A stretch of DNA of 64,000 nucleotides, from NCBI GenBank assembly GCA_025149125.1, contig CP102272.1, positions 434,001 through 498,000 on the forward strand, written 5' to 3'. Source of the stretch: [Clostridium] asparagiforme DSM 15981. GTDB lineage: Bacteria; Bacillota; Clostridia; Lachnospirales; Lachnospiraceae. The notes under the pieces were generated by a model. The model was not told the DNA's origin. It ran no database searches and was given only the letters and a program-made list of their open reading frames with translations. How positions within the stretch are numbered: the stretch's first letter is position 1; every line of letters starts with the position of its first letter. This document shows, piece after piece, positions 7,531-16,105 of this stretch. The translations under genes were made by a program, and so were the position numbers.

Positions 7531-8607
7531 ATGAAAAAAGTAAAGAGGTTAGCGGCATTGGCAATGGCGACAATGATTCTCACTGCAGGTTGTGGGGGAA
7601 AGGCGGATAACGGAGCGTCTACGGCGGGATCATCAGGGGAAACGCAGACTTCAGCGTCATCACAGGCCGCCCAACAGCAGGAAGACGTGCTGGTCTTAAA
7701 ACTGGGAGTTCCCGCCCCGGCAGGCACGGTACAACCCAACACGGCGGAGCTGTGGGCGGACAAGCTGGAGGCTGTTTCCGGCGGCAAAATGACCATAGAG
7801 GTGCTGGCTGGAGGCGTATTGGGAAATACGGCGGCCCACTACTCGCAGATGGAACAGGGAACCCTGGATTTCTTTTTGACCGGCTTTGATACGGCTACGG
7901 TGCTGAAAGAGGGCACGGATTTCAGCGTGTGCGTAGTGCCGTTCCTGTTCGAGGACCTGGACCATTACCATAAATTCCTGGAATCGGATATTTTAAAGGA
8001 GATGGTGGCAAAGGTGGAGGCTGCCAACGGTCTCAAGTACATGGGGCCCATCAGCGATCAGGCGCCCCGGTCCCTGACGACTACCAATACTCCGGTGAAA
8101 GTTCCGGCCGACCTTAAGAATATGAAGATCCGCACTCCGGAGTCCCCTGCAATTACCAAAATGCTTACAGCATGGGGGGCTAATCCCATGGTGGTCAGTG
8201 GCGGCGAACTGTTCCAGGCCCTTCAGACCGGTATGGTGGACGGGCAGGACAATGATCTGGTGAACTCCTATACCTCCAGCTTTTCCGAGGTGCAGAAGTA
8301 TTATATGAATCTGGATTATATTTACTCGGACATGGTGATTTGGATGTCGGATATCAGCTGGAACAAGCTGACCGAACAGCAGCAGGGCTGGCTGACCCAG
8401 TCTCTGGAAGAAACGTTCAAGGAGGCCTCGGACACCCTGTGGAACACCACCTATGAGGAATGTCTGAGAAAATTCCAGGAAGAGGGCGTGACCTACATTG
8501 AGGTGGACCGTGAGGCATTTGTGAAGTCGGCAGAGGAAATTGCGGCAAAATTTGACGGGGAACTCTTCAGAGCCGGACTTTATGAACAGATCAAGGGGTT
8601 AAAGTAA
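7531..8607 (+). CDS. dctP: TRAP transporter substrate-binding lipoprotein DctP
   Basis: A 358-residue extracytoplasmic receptor of a tripartite ATP-independent periplasmic (TRAP) transporter. It has a lipoprotein signal peptide with lipobox LTAGC (lipidated C21) and a Ser/Thr/Gln-rich linker to about residue 50. The DctP fold follows, including the ligand-contact region PADLKNMKIRTPES, whose arginine normally pairs with the substrate carboxylate, and GGELFQALQTGMVDGQDN. The substrate is therefore probably an organic acid. It lies 26 bases after the dehydrogenase-like gene, with AGGAGAGG before the ATG, and immediately upstream of both membrane subunits. Confidence 0.93.
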   Translation: MKKVKRLAALAMATMILTAGCGGKADNGASTAGSSGETQTSASSQAAQQQEDVLVLKLGVPAPAGTVQPNTAELWADKLEAVSGGKMTIEVLAGGVLGNTAAHYSQMEQGTLDFFLTGFDTATVLKEGTDFSVCVVPFLFEDLDHYHKFLESDILKEMVAKVEAANGLKYMGPISDQAPRSLTTTNTPVKVPADLKNMKIRTPESPAITKMLTAWGANPMVVSGGELFQALQTGMVDGQDNDLVNSYTSSFSEVQKYYMNLDYIYSDMVIWMSDISWNKLTEQQQGWLTQSLEETFKEASDTLWNTTYEECLRKFQEEGVTYIEVDREAFVKSAEEIAAKFDGELFRAGLYEQIKGLK

Positions 8608-8620
8608 CAGGGAGGTTATG

Positions 8621-9103
8621 ATGGTTGAGAGGGTAGAAACCAAAATTGCGAAAGCACTGATGTCTGTCATTGCAATGGGTCTGTTCAGCCTTACGGTATT
8701 GGCTGTGCTGCAGGTTGTGACCCGGTATTTTGTGGATGTGACCATCATCTGGATCGAAGAGGTATCGATCTATATTCTGTCCTGGATGGCTGCGGCAGGG
8801 GTTCCGTGGATGTGGCTGAAGGAAGGGCATATCAGAATGGACGTACTGAATGTCTATCTGCCTCAAACGATACTATATGGAATGGACCTGTTTATCAACC
8901 TGATGGGGATCGTTATGGGGATTGCGCTGGTCCGGACAGGCTGGATCACCATCGGGGTTAATAAGGGATATACCCTTTCAATTATCGGAATCGACGAGGG
9001 CTTCCGGTATTATCCGCTGGTATTCTGCGGCGTGCTGTTTTCCGTCTGCGCCGCCCTGAAGCTGGCGGAACAGCTCAACACAAAGAGGGAGGTAAAGCCA
9101 TGA
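8621..9103 (+). CDS. dctQ: TRAP transporter small permease DctQ
   Basis: A 160-residue membrane protein with four predicted transmembrane segments (about residues 12-35, 45-62, 84-106 and 125-148). The family feature IWIEEVSIYILSWMAAAG in the second helix is visible. It is the small subunit that pairs with DctM. The ATG at 8621 is chosen over an adjacent ATG at 8618 because GGGAGG is better spaced. Its stop overlaps the DctM start by four bases, the usual coupling of the two membrane subunits. Confidence 0.9.
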   Translation: MVERVETKIAKALMSVIAMGLFSLTVLAVLQVVTRYFVDVTIIWIEEVSIYILSWMAAAGVPWMWLKEGHIRMDVLNVYLPQTILYGMDLFINLMGIVMGIALVRTGWITIGVNKGYTLSIIGIDEGFRYYPLVFCGVLFSVCAALKLAEQLNTKREVKP

Positions 9104-10389
9104 TCACAAAGGTTTTGATCCTGTTCGGCATTATGTTTCTGTTCTTACTGCTGCGCTTTCCGGTCTTTCTGGCTTTGGGGCTGGCCGCCGCAGGGATAGC
9201 GGTCCTGTTCCCGGGAACCGTACCGGTGGCTGTGATCGGGCAGGGTCTGCTGTCAGGGCTTAGCAACTACAATTTTGCAGCCATCATGTTTTACTTCCTG
9301 CTGGGAGAAATCATGAACGGCGGAGGCATGAGCAACCGCCTGATCAAATTCGGCACCGCTGTCATTGGCCATATCAGGGGCAGCCTGAGCCATCTGAATA
9401 TACTGGCCTCCATGATTTTTGCGGGCGTGTCCGGCTCGGCGGTGGCGGATACCGCGGCCATCGGTTCCCTGTTGATCCCGGCCATGAAAAAGGAAGGCTA
9501 CAGCGGGGGCTATGCGGCGGCTGTGACCGCTTCGTCCTCCACCATCGGCCCGATTATTCCGCCTTCCGGCGGCCTGGTACTCATGGGGATTTACCTGTCC
9601 GTATCCATCAACCGCCTGTTTCTGGGCGGCATGGTGCCGGGGCTTCTGATGGGGGTGGCTCTTCTGATCGTATCCTTTATCACTTCCTGGAAGCGCAATT
9701 ATCCCAAAACGGCCTGGCGCGGTTGGAAATACGCGTTTCTGGTGTTCCGGGAATCATTCTTCGCGTTTCTGCTTCCGGTGATTGTAGTGTTCTGCCTGGT
9801 GGCGGGCATCGGCACCGTTGTTGAAATTGGGGCGCTGGCGGTGGGCTGCGCTGTGATTATCAGCGCATTTATCTACCGCGAGTTAAATTTAAAACAGTTT
9901 ATCCAGGCGCTCTGCCGCGCTGCGGAAAATGCGGCCAAGGTGCTGTGCATCTTATCCTGCGCGGGAGTATTTACATGGATTATCAGCTCTATGGGAATGG
10001 CGGCCGCTCTGGCAAAATTTATCACCGGTTTCACCACCAATCCGACGGTAGTGTTGATGATCTGTATGCTGATTCTGCTGTTTTTCGGCTGTATTCTGGA
10101 GGTTAATGTGATTCAGATGGTGATCATTCCCACTATGGTGCCAATTATCCGCACGGTGGGAATTGACCCGATCCAGTTCGGTGTATTGGCTATGCTGGTA
10201 ACCATGATGGGGCTGATCACGCCGCCGGTGGGGAGTCTGATTTACATTACCGCCGGTATTGCGGAGGAAAGTCCACTGAAGGTGATAAAGGAACTGACGC
10301 CGTTCACACTGGCGCTTGTGGCGCTGGTGATTCTGCTGATTTTCTTCCCGGGTCTGGTGACTGCGTTCCCGAACTGGGTGATGAGCTGA
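9100..10389 (+). CDS. dctM: TRAP transporter large permease DctM
   Basis: A 429-residue, roughly 12-helix permease of the DctM/SiaM type that couples solute uptake to the sodium or proton gradient. Family motifs include GVSGSAVADTAAIGSLLIPAM and SSTIGPIIPPS in the first half, and MGLITPPVGSLIYITAGIA in the second, the paired P-P hairpins of the transport domain. Length is normal. It overlaps dctQ by 4 bases (ATGA) and is followed after 36 bases by an aldo/keto reductase with a TAGGAGGT site. Confidence 0.94.
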   Translation: MITKVLILFGIMFLFLLLRFPVFLALGLAAAGIAVLFPGTVPVAVIGQGLLSGLSNYNFAAIMFYFLLGEIMNGGGMSNRLIKFGTAVIGHIRGSLSHLNILASMIFAGVSGSAVADTAAIGSLLIPAMKKEGYSGGYAAAVTASSSTIGPIIPPSGGLVLMGIYLSVSINRLFLGGMVPGLLMGVALLIVSFITSWKRNYPKTAWRGWKYAFLVFRESFFAFLLPVIVVFCLVAGIGTVVEIGALAVGCAVIISAFIYRELNLKQFIQALCRAAENAAKVLCILSCAGVFTWIISSMGMAAALAKFITGFTTNPTVVLMICMLILLFFGCILEVNVIQMVIIPTMVPIIRTVGIDPIQFGVLAMLVTMMGLITPPVGSLIYITAGIAEESPLKVIKELTPFTLALVALVILLIFFPGLVTAFPNWVMS

Positions 10390-10425
10390 GTTTGGAGGTT
10401 CGAGGGATTTTCTAGGAGGTAAGAG

Positions 10426-11460
10426 ATGGAATATCAGGGAAAATATGTGCCGTTGGGAAACAGCGGATTAAAGGTGTCGCAGATCGCTTTCGGCTGCGGA
10501 TTCCGGGGGACTCCCCCTCTGGAGGATGCGGTGAACGTCATCACGCAGGCGATTGAAAATGGTATCAACTTTATTGACTGCGCCAATATTTATACCATCG
10601 CGGACAACGAGAAGTCGGAGATCGCTCTGGGGAAGGCGCTGGAGGGCAGACGGGACAAGGCGGTTATCACGTCCAAGGTGGGAAGCTGGGTGAAAAAGGA
10701 CGATCAGGGGCCCAACGGGTACGGGGGATCCCGGTATCATATTCTGCGGGAGATCGACAATTCCCTGAGGCGGCTGAAAACAGACCATATCGACGTATAT
10801 CTGCTGCATCAGCCGGATCCCACCACGCCGCCTGAGGAGACTATGCGGGCCATGGAAACGCTCTGCCAGCAGGGAAAGATCCGCTATGTGGGGGTCTGTA
10901 ACTACGATGCGTGGCAGGTAGTGACGGCGCTGGACGCCCAGCACCGCATCAATGCCCAGCCGCTGATCGCAATGCAGAATCCGTACAATCTGCTGAACCG
11001 GACGTTGGAGGAAGAGACCTTCCCAATGGCGGCTCACTATGGCGTGGGCATTATGGCCTACGGAGCACTGGCCAGCGGCCTGCTGGGCGGACGATACGTG
11101 CCTGGTCAACCGATGCCGCCCCAGTCCTTCTGGGCCCGGTCGCCGCTTTACCGGGAGTATTACCCACATCTGTTCCGGGGACAGGTGGTGGAGGTAGTGG
11201 CGTCTGTCCAGAAAATGAGCCGGAAATATGGGGTGTCCATGGCGCAAATTGCCACAGCCTGGGTTCTGACACATCCCGAGGTGAGCTGCGTCGTGGCCGG
11301 GGCCAATACGTGGGAGGACTTTGAGGATTCGATACTGGCGGCCGGCTTAAAGCTGGAACAGGCCGACATTAAAGAACTGGACCGCGTATCATACGGTATG
11401 CGGGAGAACTTTACCCTTCCCCATGTAACCACGGTTATGGAAAGGATAAAAGGCGAATGA
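10426..11460 (+). CDS. Aldo/keto reductase
   Basis: A 344-residue NADP(H)-dependent oxidoreductase with the (beta/alpha)8 AKR fold. The catalytic tetrad can be placed: Asp in FIDCANIY, Tyr in the same segment, Lys in VITSKVGSW and His in VYLLHQPD. The C-terminal cofactor-binding part includes VVAGANTWEDFEDSI. It reduces carbonyls or oxidises alcohols of small sugars or acids; the true substrate is unknown. As the last structural gene of the TRAP operon it probably modifies the imported compound. TAGGAGGT lies 7 bases before the ATG. Confidence 0.9.
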   Translation: MEYQGKYVPLGNSGLKVSQIAFGCGFRGTPPLEDAVNVITQAIENGINFIDCANIYTIADNEKSEIALGKALEGRRDKAVITSKVGSWVKKDDQGPNGYGGSRYHILREIDNSLRRLKTDHIDVYLLHQPDPTTPPEETMRAMETLCQQGKIRYVGVCNYDAWQVVTALDAQHRINAQPLIAMQNPYNLLNRTLEEETFPMAAHYGVGIMAYGALASGLLGGRYVPGQPMPPQSFWARSPLYREYYPHLFRGQVVEVVASVQKMSRKYGVSMAQIATAWVLTHPEVSCVVAGANTWEDFEDSILAAGLKLEQADIKELDRVSYGMRENFTLPHVTTVMERIKGE

Positions 11461-11484
11461 TTGCTGCGGATATGCCGGGAACTA

Positions 11485-11513
11485 TTGAATTGACTTCTAT
11501 TTTCCATTACAAT
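11485..11513 (+). promoter_or_regulatory. Promoter of the XRE-family regulator
   Basis: TTGAAT (11485-11490), 17-base spacer, TACAAT (11508-11513). Transcripts would begin near 11520, downstream of the ATGA overlap at 11457. This supports the shorter start at 11559 for the regulator. Confidence 0.65.
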
Positions 11514-11558
11514 AAGAACAGCCGTGTAGTTCAGGAACAGATAAAGGGGATAGAAGCT

Positions 11559-12590
11559 ATGGTATGTAATGGAAACAGGATAAAATTGATGAGATTGGCC
11601 AACTGTCTGTCACTGCAACAGCTTGCGGATGCGTTGAGCGCCAATTCGGTCCCCATTTCCAGAGCCGCCTTATCATACTATGAGACGGGTAAAACCGTTC
11701 CCGCCGAGGCTACGATCAATGTTCTGGCCAAAGAACTGGGCACCATCCCCGCTTTTTTTTACAAGCAGGATTGGGTAGACTTTGAACTGAGAATTTTTCA
11801 GGATTTGAATCTGATTCCATCCCGTCAGCAGGAGCTGTATGCGTTTATTCAGGTCGAGATGGAGCGGCATTTGGAGATTGATCATGCCCTGGGAATCCGA
11901 TCCGCCTTTGAAATTCCGGTGCCCCAAAAGCTGCGGGCGGATCAGCATGCGCAGATTGAGGAGTTTATTGGAGGGATCAGGGCAAAGTGGGGAGTTGGGA
12001 TTAATCCGATTTCCAGTGTCTGTTCGATTCTGGAGTCCCAGGGGTGGTATCTGATTTCTTCCACCCGGCAGTTTGGCAGTCTGGATATCGGCGGTTATGA
12101 GGTCTCGACCCGGATACCGTTTTTGCTGTATCACCCCAATTACTTTGTGGACGATTTCCGCTATTCCGTTTTGCAGCAGGTGGGCTATTTCTATCTCCAG
12201 GGTGGGGATAAGGAGGAGACGGAGCTGTTGGTGCAGCGTTTCGCCAGGGGGATCTTATTTTCCAGGGAACAGGCGGTTCTGGAATTTGGACCTAAGCGTA
12301 CGAAGATTTCGGCCAAAGAGCTGAGTATGGTCAAACAGAAGTATGGTATATCTAAGCGGATCCTCATGATACGGCTTCATGAACTTGGGATCATTGATGA
12401 CGAGTGCTATGAGAATTTCGATACCCATTTGAGGCAGCACAGTTTTTTAAAACGTGAAAAAGCCATTGGAGACACGCTGCATTTCTACGAGGTGCCAACA
12501 GCCTATGACATCAAGGCGTTGAGGGCTCAGGCGGAGGGCATACTCCCTGAGGAAACGGTAGAATACTTTATGGCGATACAGAACCGCTGA
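11559..12590 (+). CDS. XRE-family regulator with ImmA/IrrE-like domain lacking the metalloprotease motif
   Basis: A 343-residue protein with an N-terminal XRE helix-turn-helix (about residues 5-62: RLANCLSLQQLADAL and SRAALSYYETGKTVP) and a long C-terminal region arranged like the ImmA/IrrE (DUF955) regulators. The place where HExxH is expected, after PNYFVDDFRYSVL, reads QQVGYFYL, so zinc-protease activity is unlikely and the domain may be a ligand sensor. The ATG at 11559 is chosen because a good promoter lies at 11485-11513; an ATG at 11457 overlapping the previous stop would add 34 residues with no domain match. It ends the TRAP operon and probably regulates it, perhaps through the palindrome at 5751-5770. 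Confidence 0.75.
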   Translation: MVCNGNRIKLMRLANCLSLQQLADALSANSVPISRAALSYYETGKTVPAEATINVLAKELGTIPAFFYKQDWVDFELRIFQDLNLIPSRQQELYAFIQVEMERHLEIDHALGIRSAFEIPVPQKLRADQHAQIEEFIGGIRAKWGVGINPISSVCSILESQGWYLISSTRQFGSLDIGGYEVSTRIPFLLYHPNYFVDDFRYSVLQQVGYFYLQGGDKEETELLVQRFARGILFSREQAVLEFGPKRTKISAKELSMVKQKYGISKRILMIRLHELGIIDDECYENFDTHLRQHSFLKREKAIGDTLHFYEVPTAYDIKALRAQAEGILPEETVEYFMAIQNR

Positions 12591-12774
12591 TGCCACCTTT
12601 CAGATTGCATTTGTACTGAAAAAAATGAAGGATTTGCAGCTTGCGGCTTGCCAAATCCCCCGAAAGGTATTATATTGTAAGTGCTAGACAACCCGGGGGT
12701 ACATTTTACGGTAACTGATGGGGATGATAATAGCGAAAATTGTACGAAACGTATCGTTTAAGGAGGTAATTCAC

Positions 12775-12978
12775 ATGGCAATCGATAAAGATATGCTGAT
12801 CGGCGATCTCATTCAGGTGGATGACAGCATCGCTCCGATTCTGATGAGAGCAGGCATGCACTGTCTGGGCTGCCCGGCTTCTCAGGGCGAGTCCCTGGAG
12901 GAGGCCTGCATGGTGCACGGCATTGACTGCGACACTCTGGTAAGCCAGATCAATGAGATCCTGAGCTCCAAGGCGTGA
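12775..12978 (+). CDS. DUF1858 (ScdA_N-type) small redox-motif protein
   Basis: A 67-residue protein of the DUF1858 family, found alone or fused to hybrid-cluster and iron-sulfur repair proteins in anaerobes. The conserved segment is MRAGMHCLGCPASQGESLEEA, with a CxxC pair and a nearby third cysteine (EEAC), followed by the short helix of the family. It probably has a disulfide or cluster-related redox role, but the function is not established. The ATG at 12775 is preceded by AAGGAGGT. A strong terminator follows, so it is a single-gene unit. Confidence 0.88.
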   Translation: MAIDKDMLIGDLIQVDDSIAPILMRAGMHCLGCPASQGESLEEACMVHGIDCDTLVSQINEILSSKA

Positions 12979-12998
12979 GCCGGCAAATAGCGTGATAT

Positions 12999-13045
12999 AA
13001 AAAGGAGGCTTCCGTGGGTGTGACCGTGCGGCAGGCCTCCTTTTT
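12999..13045 (+). terminator. Rho-independent terminator after the DUF1858 gene
   Basis: AAAAAGGAGGC (12999-13009) pairs with GCCTCCTTTTT (13035-13045), ending in a T-run. Confidence 0.9.
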
Positions 13046-13253
13046 AGCGAGACGGCGTTGCCCGGGGCTGATGACGCGGGCGCGTACATGCCCGTCCGCC
13101 CGGCACGTTTATTGCGGTCAGCTATCCGCTCCTCCCCATCCGGCTCCTCGCACTGTATCAGTTCAGACGGCTCCTTCTCTTGAACGAAAATGACCGGCGT
13201 TTCACGCCGCCCAAATTGTTTCGGTAAAATTATGAAAATCTACCAATCGCCAG

Positions 13254-13282
13254 TTGACAACGGTGGGGTTAAATAGTAATAT
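13254..13282 (+). promoter_or_regulatory. Promoter of the uxuA operon
   Basis: TTGACA (13254-13259), 17-base spacer, TAATAT (13277-13282). The -10 box lies inside the operator at 13277-13294. The rest of 13046-13253 is GC-rich with no gene that I can support. Confidence 0.85.
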
Positions 13283-13294
13283 ATTAGTATATTG
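13277..13294. promoter_or_regulatory. Operator TAATATA-TTAG-TATATTG in the uxuA promoter
   Basis: Near-perfect 7+4+7 palindrome covering the -10 box. Seventeen of its 18 bases are identical to the palindrome at 16982-16999 before the sugar ABC transporter. A site placed here would block RNA polymerase. The GntR-family protein encoded between the two promoters is the likely ligand-responsive repressor (inference). Confidence 0.8.
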
Positions 13295-13361
13295 CAGACA
13301 GAACGCAAATTTACCCAGCGAAATTCGCAAACAAAACAACACAGAGCAGGAGGAAAAGCAA

Positions 13362-14432
13362 ATGGACATGACATTACGTTGGTTCGGCGAGGGTGTGGAC
13401 AGTGTGTCCCTGGAGCAGATTCGTCAGATTCCCGGGGTGAAGGGTGTGATCACCACCCTGTACGACATCCCGGCCGGAGAGGCCTGGCCGATGGAGCGCA
13501 TTCTTCAGATGAAGGAGCAGGTGGAGGCCAAGGGCCTGAAGGTGCTTGGAATCGAGAGCGTGAACATCCACGACGCCATCAAGGTGGGCATTCCGGAGCG
13601 CGAGCAGTACATAGCCAACTATATCACCACCCTGGAGCGCCTGGGACAGGCCGATATCCATGTGGTTTGCTACAACTTCATGCCTGTGTTCGACTGGACC
13701 CGTTCCGATCTGGCCAAGGTGCGCCCGGACGGCTCCACGGTTCTGGCCTACGACCAGAAGGAGATCGACAAGCTGGATCCCGAGCACATGTTTGAGTCCA
13801 TGGGCGAGAAGTCCAACGGCTTCGAGCTGCCCGGATGGGAGCCGGAGCGCATGGCCCGCATTAAGGAGCTGTTCGAGCTGTATAAGGATGTGAACGCGGA
13901 CGTGCTCTTCGACAACCTGGTGTATTTTCTGAAGGCCATCCAGCCGGTCTGCGAGCAATACGACATCAAAATGGCGATCCATCCCGACGATCCCGCCTGG
14001 CCCGTATTCGGCCTTGCCCGGATCATCACCGGCAAGGAACAGCTGTTAAAGCTGATGAAGGCCGTGGACGCGCCCTTCAACGGCGTTACCCTGTGCACCG
14101 GCTCCCTTGGGAGCAACCCGGACAACGACATCCCGGACATCATCCGCTCTTTAAAAGGCCGCATCCATTTCGCCCACGTGCGCAACCTCCAGTACAACGC
14201 CCCCGGCGATTTCCAGGAGGCAGCCCACCTCTCCGCGGACGGCAGCATGGATATGTACGCCATTATGAAGGCGCTCTACGACATCGGATTTGACGGCATC
14301 GTGCGCCCGGACCACGGAAGGGCCATCTGGGGCGAGGTGTCCATGCCCGGCTATGGCCTGTATGACCGCGCCCTGGGCGCCTGTTACTTAAACGGCCTCT
14401 GGGAAGCCATTGAAAAGCAGAACCGGAATTGA
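13362..14432 (+). CDS. uxuA: Mannonate dehydratase
   Basis: A 356-residue TIM-barrel metalloenzyme that dehydrates D-mannonate to 2-keto-3-deoxygluconate in hexuronate breakdown. Recognisable features are the N-terminal MTLRWFGEGVDSVSLEQIRQIPGVKGVITTLYDIP, the conserved H-P-D-D-P in KMAIHPDDPAWPVFGLARI, and the C-terminal IVRPDHGRAIWGE. Length matches Gram-positive UxuA. The ATG at 13362 follows GCAGGAGG; the upstream in-frame TTG is the -35 box itself and cannot be the start. It is the first gene of the uxuA-uxuB-gntR unit, with 16 bases before uxuB. Confidence 0.95.
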   Translation: MDMTLRWFGEGVDSVSLEQIRQIPGVKGVITTLYDIPAGEAWPMERILQMKEQVEAKGLKVLGIESVNIHDAIKVGIPEREQYIANYITTLERLGQADIHVVCYNFMPVFDWTRSDLAKVRPDGSTVLAYDQKEIDKLDPEHMFESMGEKSNGFELPGWEPERMARIKELFELYKDVNADVLFDNLVYFLKAIQPVCEQYDIKMAIHPDDPAWPVFGLARIITGKEQLLKLMKAVDAPFNGVTLCTGSLGSNPDNDIPDIIRSLKGRIHFAHVRNLQYNAPGDFQEAAHLSADGSMDMYAIMKALYDIGFDGIVRPDHGRAIWGEVSMPGYGLYDRALGACYLNGLWEAIEKQNRN

Positions 14433-14448
14433 GGGAGGAGACAGAACC

Positions 14449-16062
14449 ATGAAAATGAATTTGAACGCCCTTGAGAACCGCGAATTCTGGGAGAACGCGG
14501 GAGTGAAGCTCCCGGAGTTTTCCATAGAAACCATGCGCGCCAATACCCGGGAGAATCCGGTGTGGGTGCACTTCGGAGCCGGAAATATTTTCCGGGCCTT
14601 TATCGCCAGATTGCAGCAGCGGCTGCTGAACGAGGGGAAGGCGGACCGCGGCATCATCGCGGTGGACACCTTTGATTACGATATTCTGGACAAGATCTAT
14701 GCGCCTTATGACAACCTGACCATGCTGGTTCTGATGAACGCGGACGGCCGCCTGGACAAGGAGATCGTTGCCAGCATCTCAGAGGGATTAAAGGGCGACA
14801 GCAGCGACGGGACGGATTACTCCCGCCTGAAGGAGATTTTCCGCAAGCCCAGCCTGCAGATGATCAGCTTTACCATCACGGAGAAGGGCTATGCCTTAAA
14901 GAACCTGGACGGGGCGTATTTCCCGGTTGTGGCCCAGGATATCCAGAACGGACCCGGACAGCCCAGACACGCCATGAGCGTGGTTGCGGCCCTGCTCTAC
15001 GAGCGCTTCAAAGCCGGAGCCCTGCCTCTGGCGGTGGTGAGCATGGACAACTGTTCCCACAACGGTGAGAAATTGCAGTCCAGCGTGCTGGCCGTGGCAA
15101 AAGAGTGGCAGAAGGCCGGTCTTGTGGAAGCGGAGTTCGTGGCCTATCTGGAGGACGAGACCAAGGTCGCCTTCCCCTGGTCCATGATTGACAAGATCAC
15201 CCCGCGTCCGGCCGGTCAGGTGCAGGCCGCGCTGGAGGAGTCCGGGCTTACAGATATGGCGCCCATCGTCACCAGCCGCAACACCTACATTGCCCCCTAC
15301 GTCAACGCGGAGACGCCGGAGTACCTGGTGATCGAGGACAAGTTCCCCAACGGCCGCCCGGCCCTTGAGGCCGCCGGGGTCTACATGACGGACCGGGATA
15401 CAGTGAACAACACGGAGCGGATGAAAGTGACGACCTGTCTGAATCCGCTGCACACCGCGCTGGCAGTCTACGGCTGCCTGCTGGGCTACACCTCCATTGC
15501 GGCGGAGATGCAGGACGCCCAGCTGAAAAAGCTGGTGGAAAAGATCGGATACGAGGAGGGGATGCCGGTGGTGGTGAACCCGGGGATCATCGATCCCATG
15601 GACTTCATCCATGAAGTCATCGACCTGCGCCTTCCCAATCCCTACATTCCCGACATGCCCCAGCGCATTGCCACGGATACCTCCCAGAAGGTTGCGATCC
15701 GTTTCGGCGAGACGATTAAATCCTATATGGAGCGGCCGGAGCTGGATCCGGCGTCCCTGACCTATATCCCGCTGGCGCTGGCCGGCTGGTGCCGTTATCT
15801 GCTGGCAGTTGACGACCAGGGCCGGGCCATGGAGTTAAGTTCCGACCCGATGTTAGAGCAGTTGACCGGGAAACTGGCGGGAGTCCGCCTGGGCGATCCG
15901 GCTTCCTGCCGGGGATGCTTAAAGGAGATCCTCTCAAACCCGGCGGTCTTTGGCGTAAATCTCTATGACGCCGGGCTGGGAGAAAAAGTGGAATCCATGT
16001 TCGCGGAACTGGCTGCCGGGCCGGGAGCCGTGCGCGCTACGCTGGTCAAATATTTGGGGTAG
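14449..16062 (+). CDS. uxuB: Fructuronate reductase (mannitol dehydrogenase family)
   Basis: A 537-residue member of the long-chain polyol (mannitol) dehydrogenase family. Next to uxuA it is best read as UxuB, which reduces D-fructuronate to D-mannonate with NADH. The N-terminal nucleotide fold shows VWVHFGAGNIFRAFIA, and the catalytic domain shows MVWSMIDKITPRP-type residues (FPWSMIDKITPRP) and VTTCLNPLHTALAVYGCLLGY, the latter with the conserved N..H pair. GGAGGAG precedes the ATG at 14449. Tagaturonate reductase is the main alternative, and adjacency to mannonate dehydratase argues against it. Confidence 0.9.
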   Translation: MKMNLNALENREFWENAGVKLPEFSIETMRANTRENPVWVHFGAGNIFRAFIARLQQRLLNEGKADRGIIAVDTFDYDILDKIYAPYDNLTMLVLMNADGRLDKEIVASISEGLKGDSSDGTDYSRLKEIFRKPSLQMISFTITEKGYALKNLDGAYFPVVAQDIQNGPGQPRHAMSVVAALLYERFKAGALPLAVVSMDNCSHNGEKLQSSVLAVAKEWQKAGLVEAEFVAYLEDETKVAFPWSMIDKITPRPAGQVQAALEESGLTDMAPIVTSRNTYIAPYVNAETPEYLVIEDKFPNGRPALEAAGVYMTDRDTVNNTERMKVTTCLNPLHTALAVYGCLLGYTSIAAEMQDAQLKKLVEKIGYEEGMPVVVNPGIIDPMDFIHEVIDLRLPNPYIPDMPQRIATDTSQKVAIRFGETIKSYMERPELDPASLTYIPLALAGWCRYLLAVDDQGRAMELSSDPMLEQLTGKLAGVRLGDPASCRGCLKEILSNPAVFGVNLYDAGLGEKVESMFAELAAGPGAVRATLVKYLG

Positions 16063-16105
16063 GGGGAAAGAACGGCTACTGCCAAAAGATAAGGAGATTC
16101 TGAGT

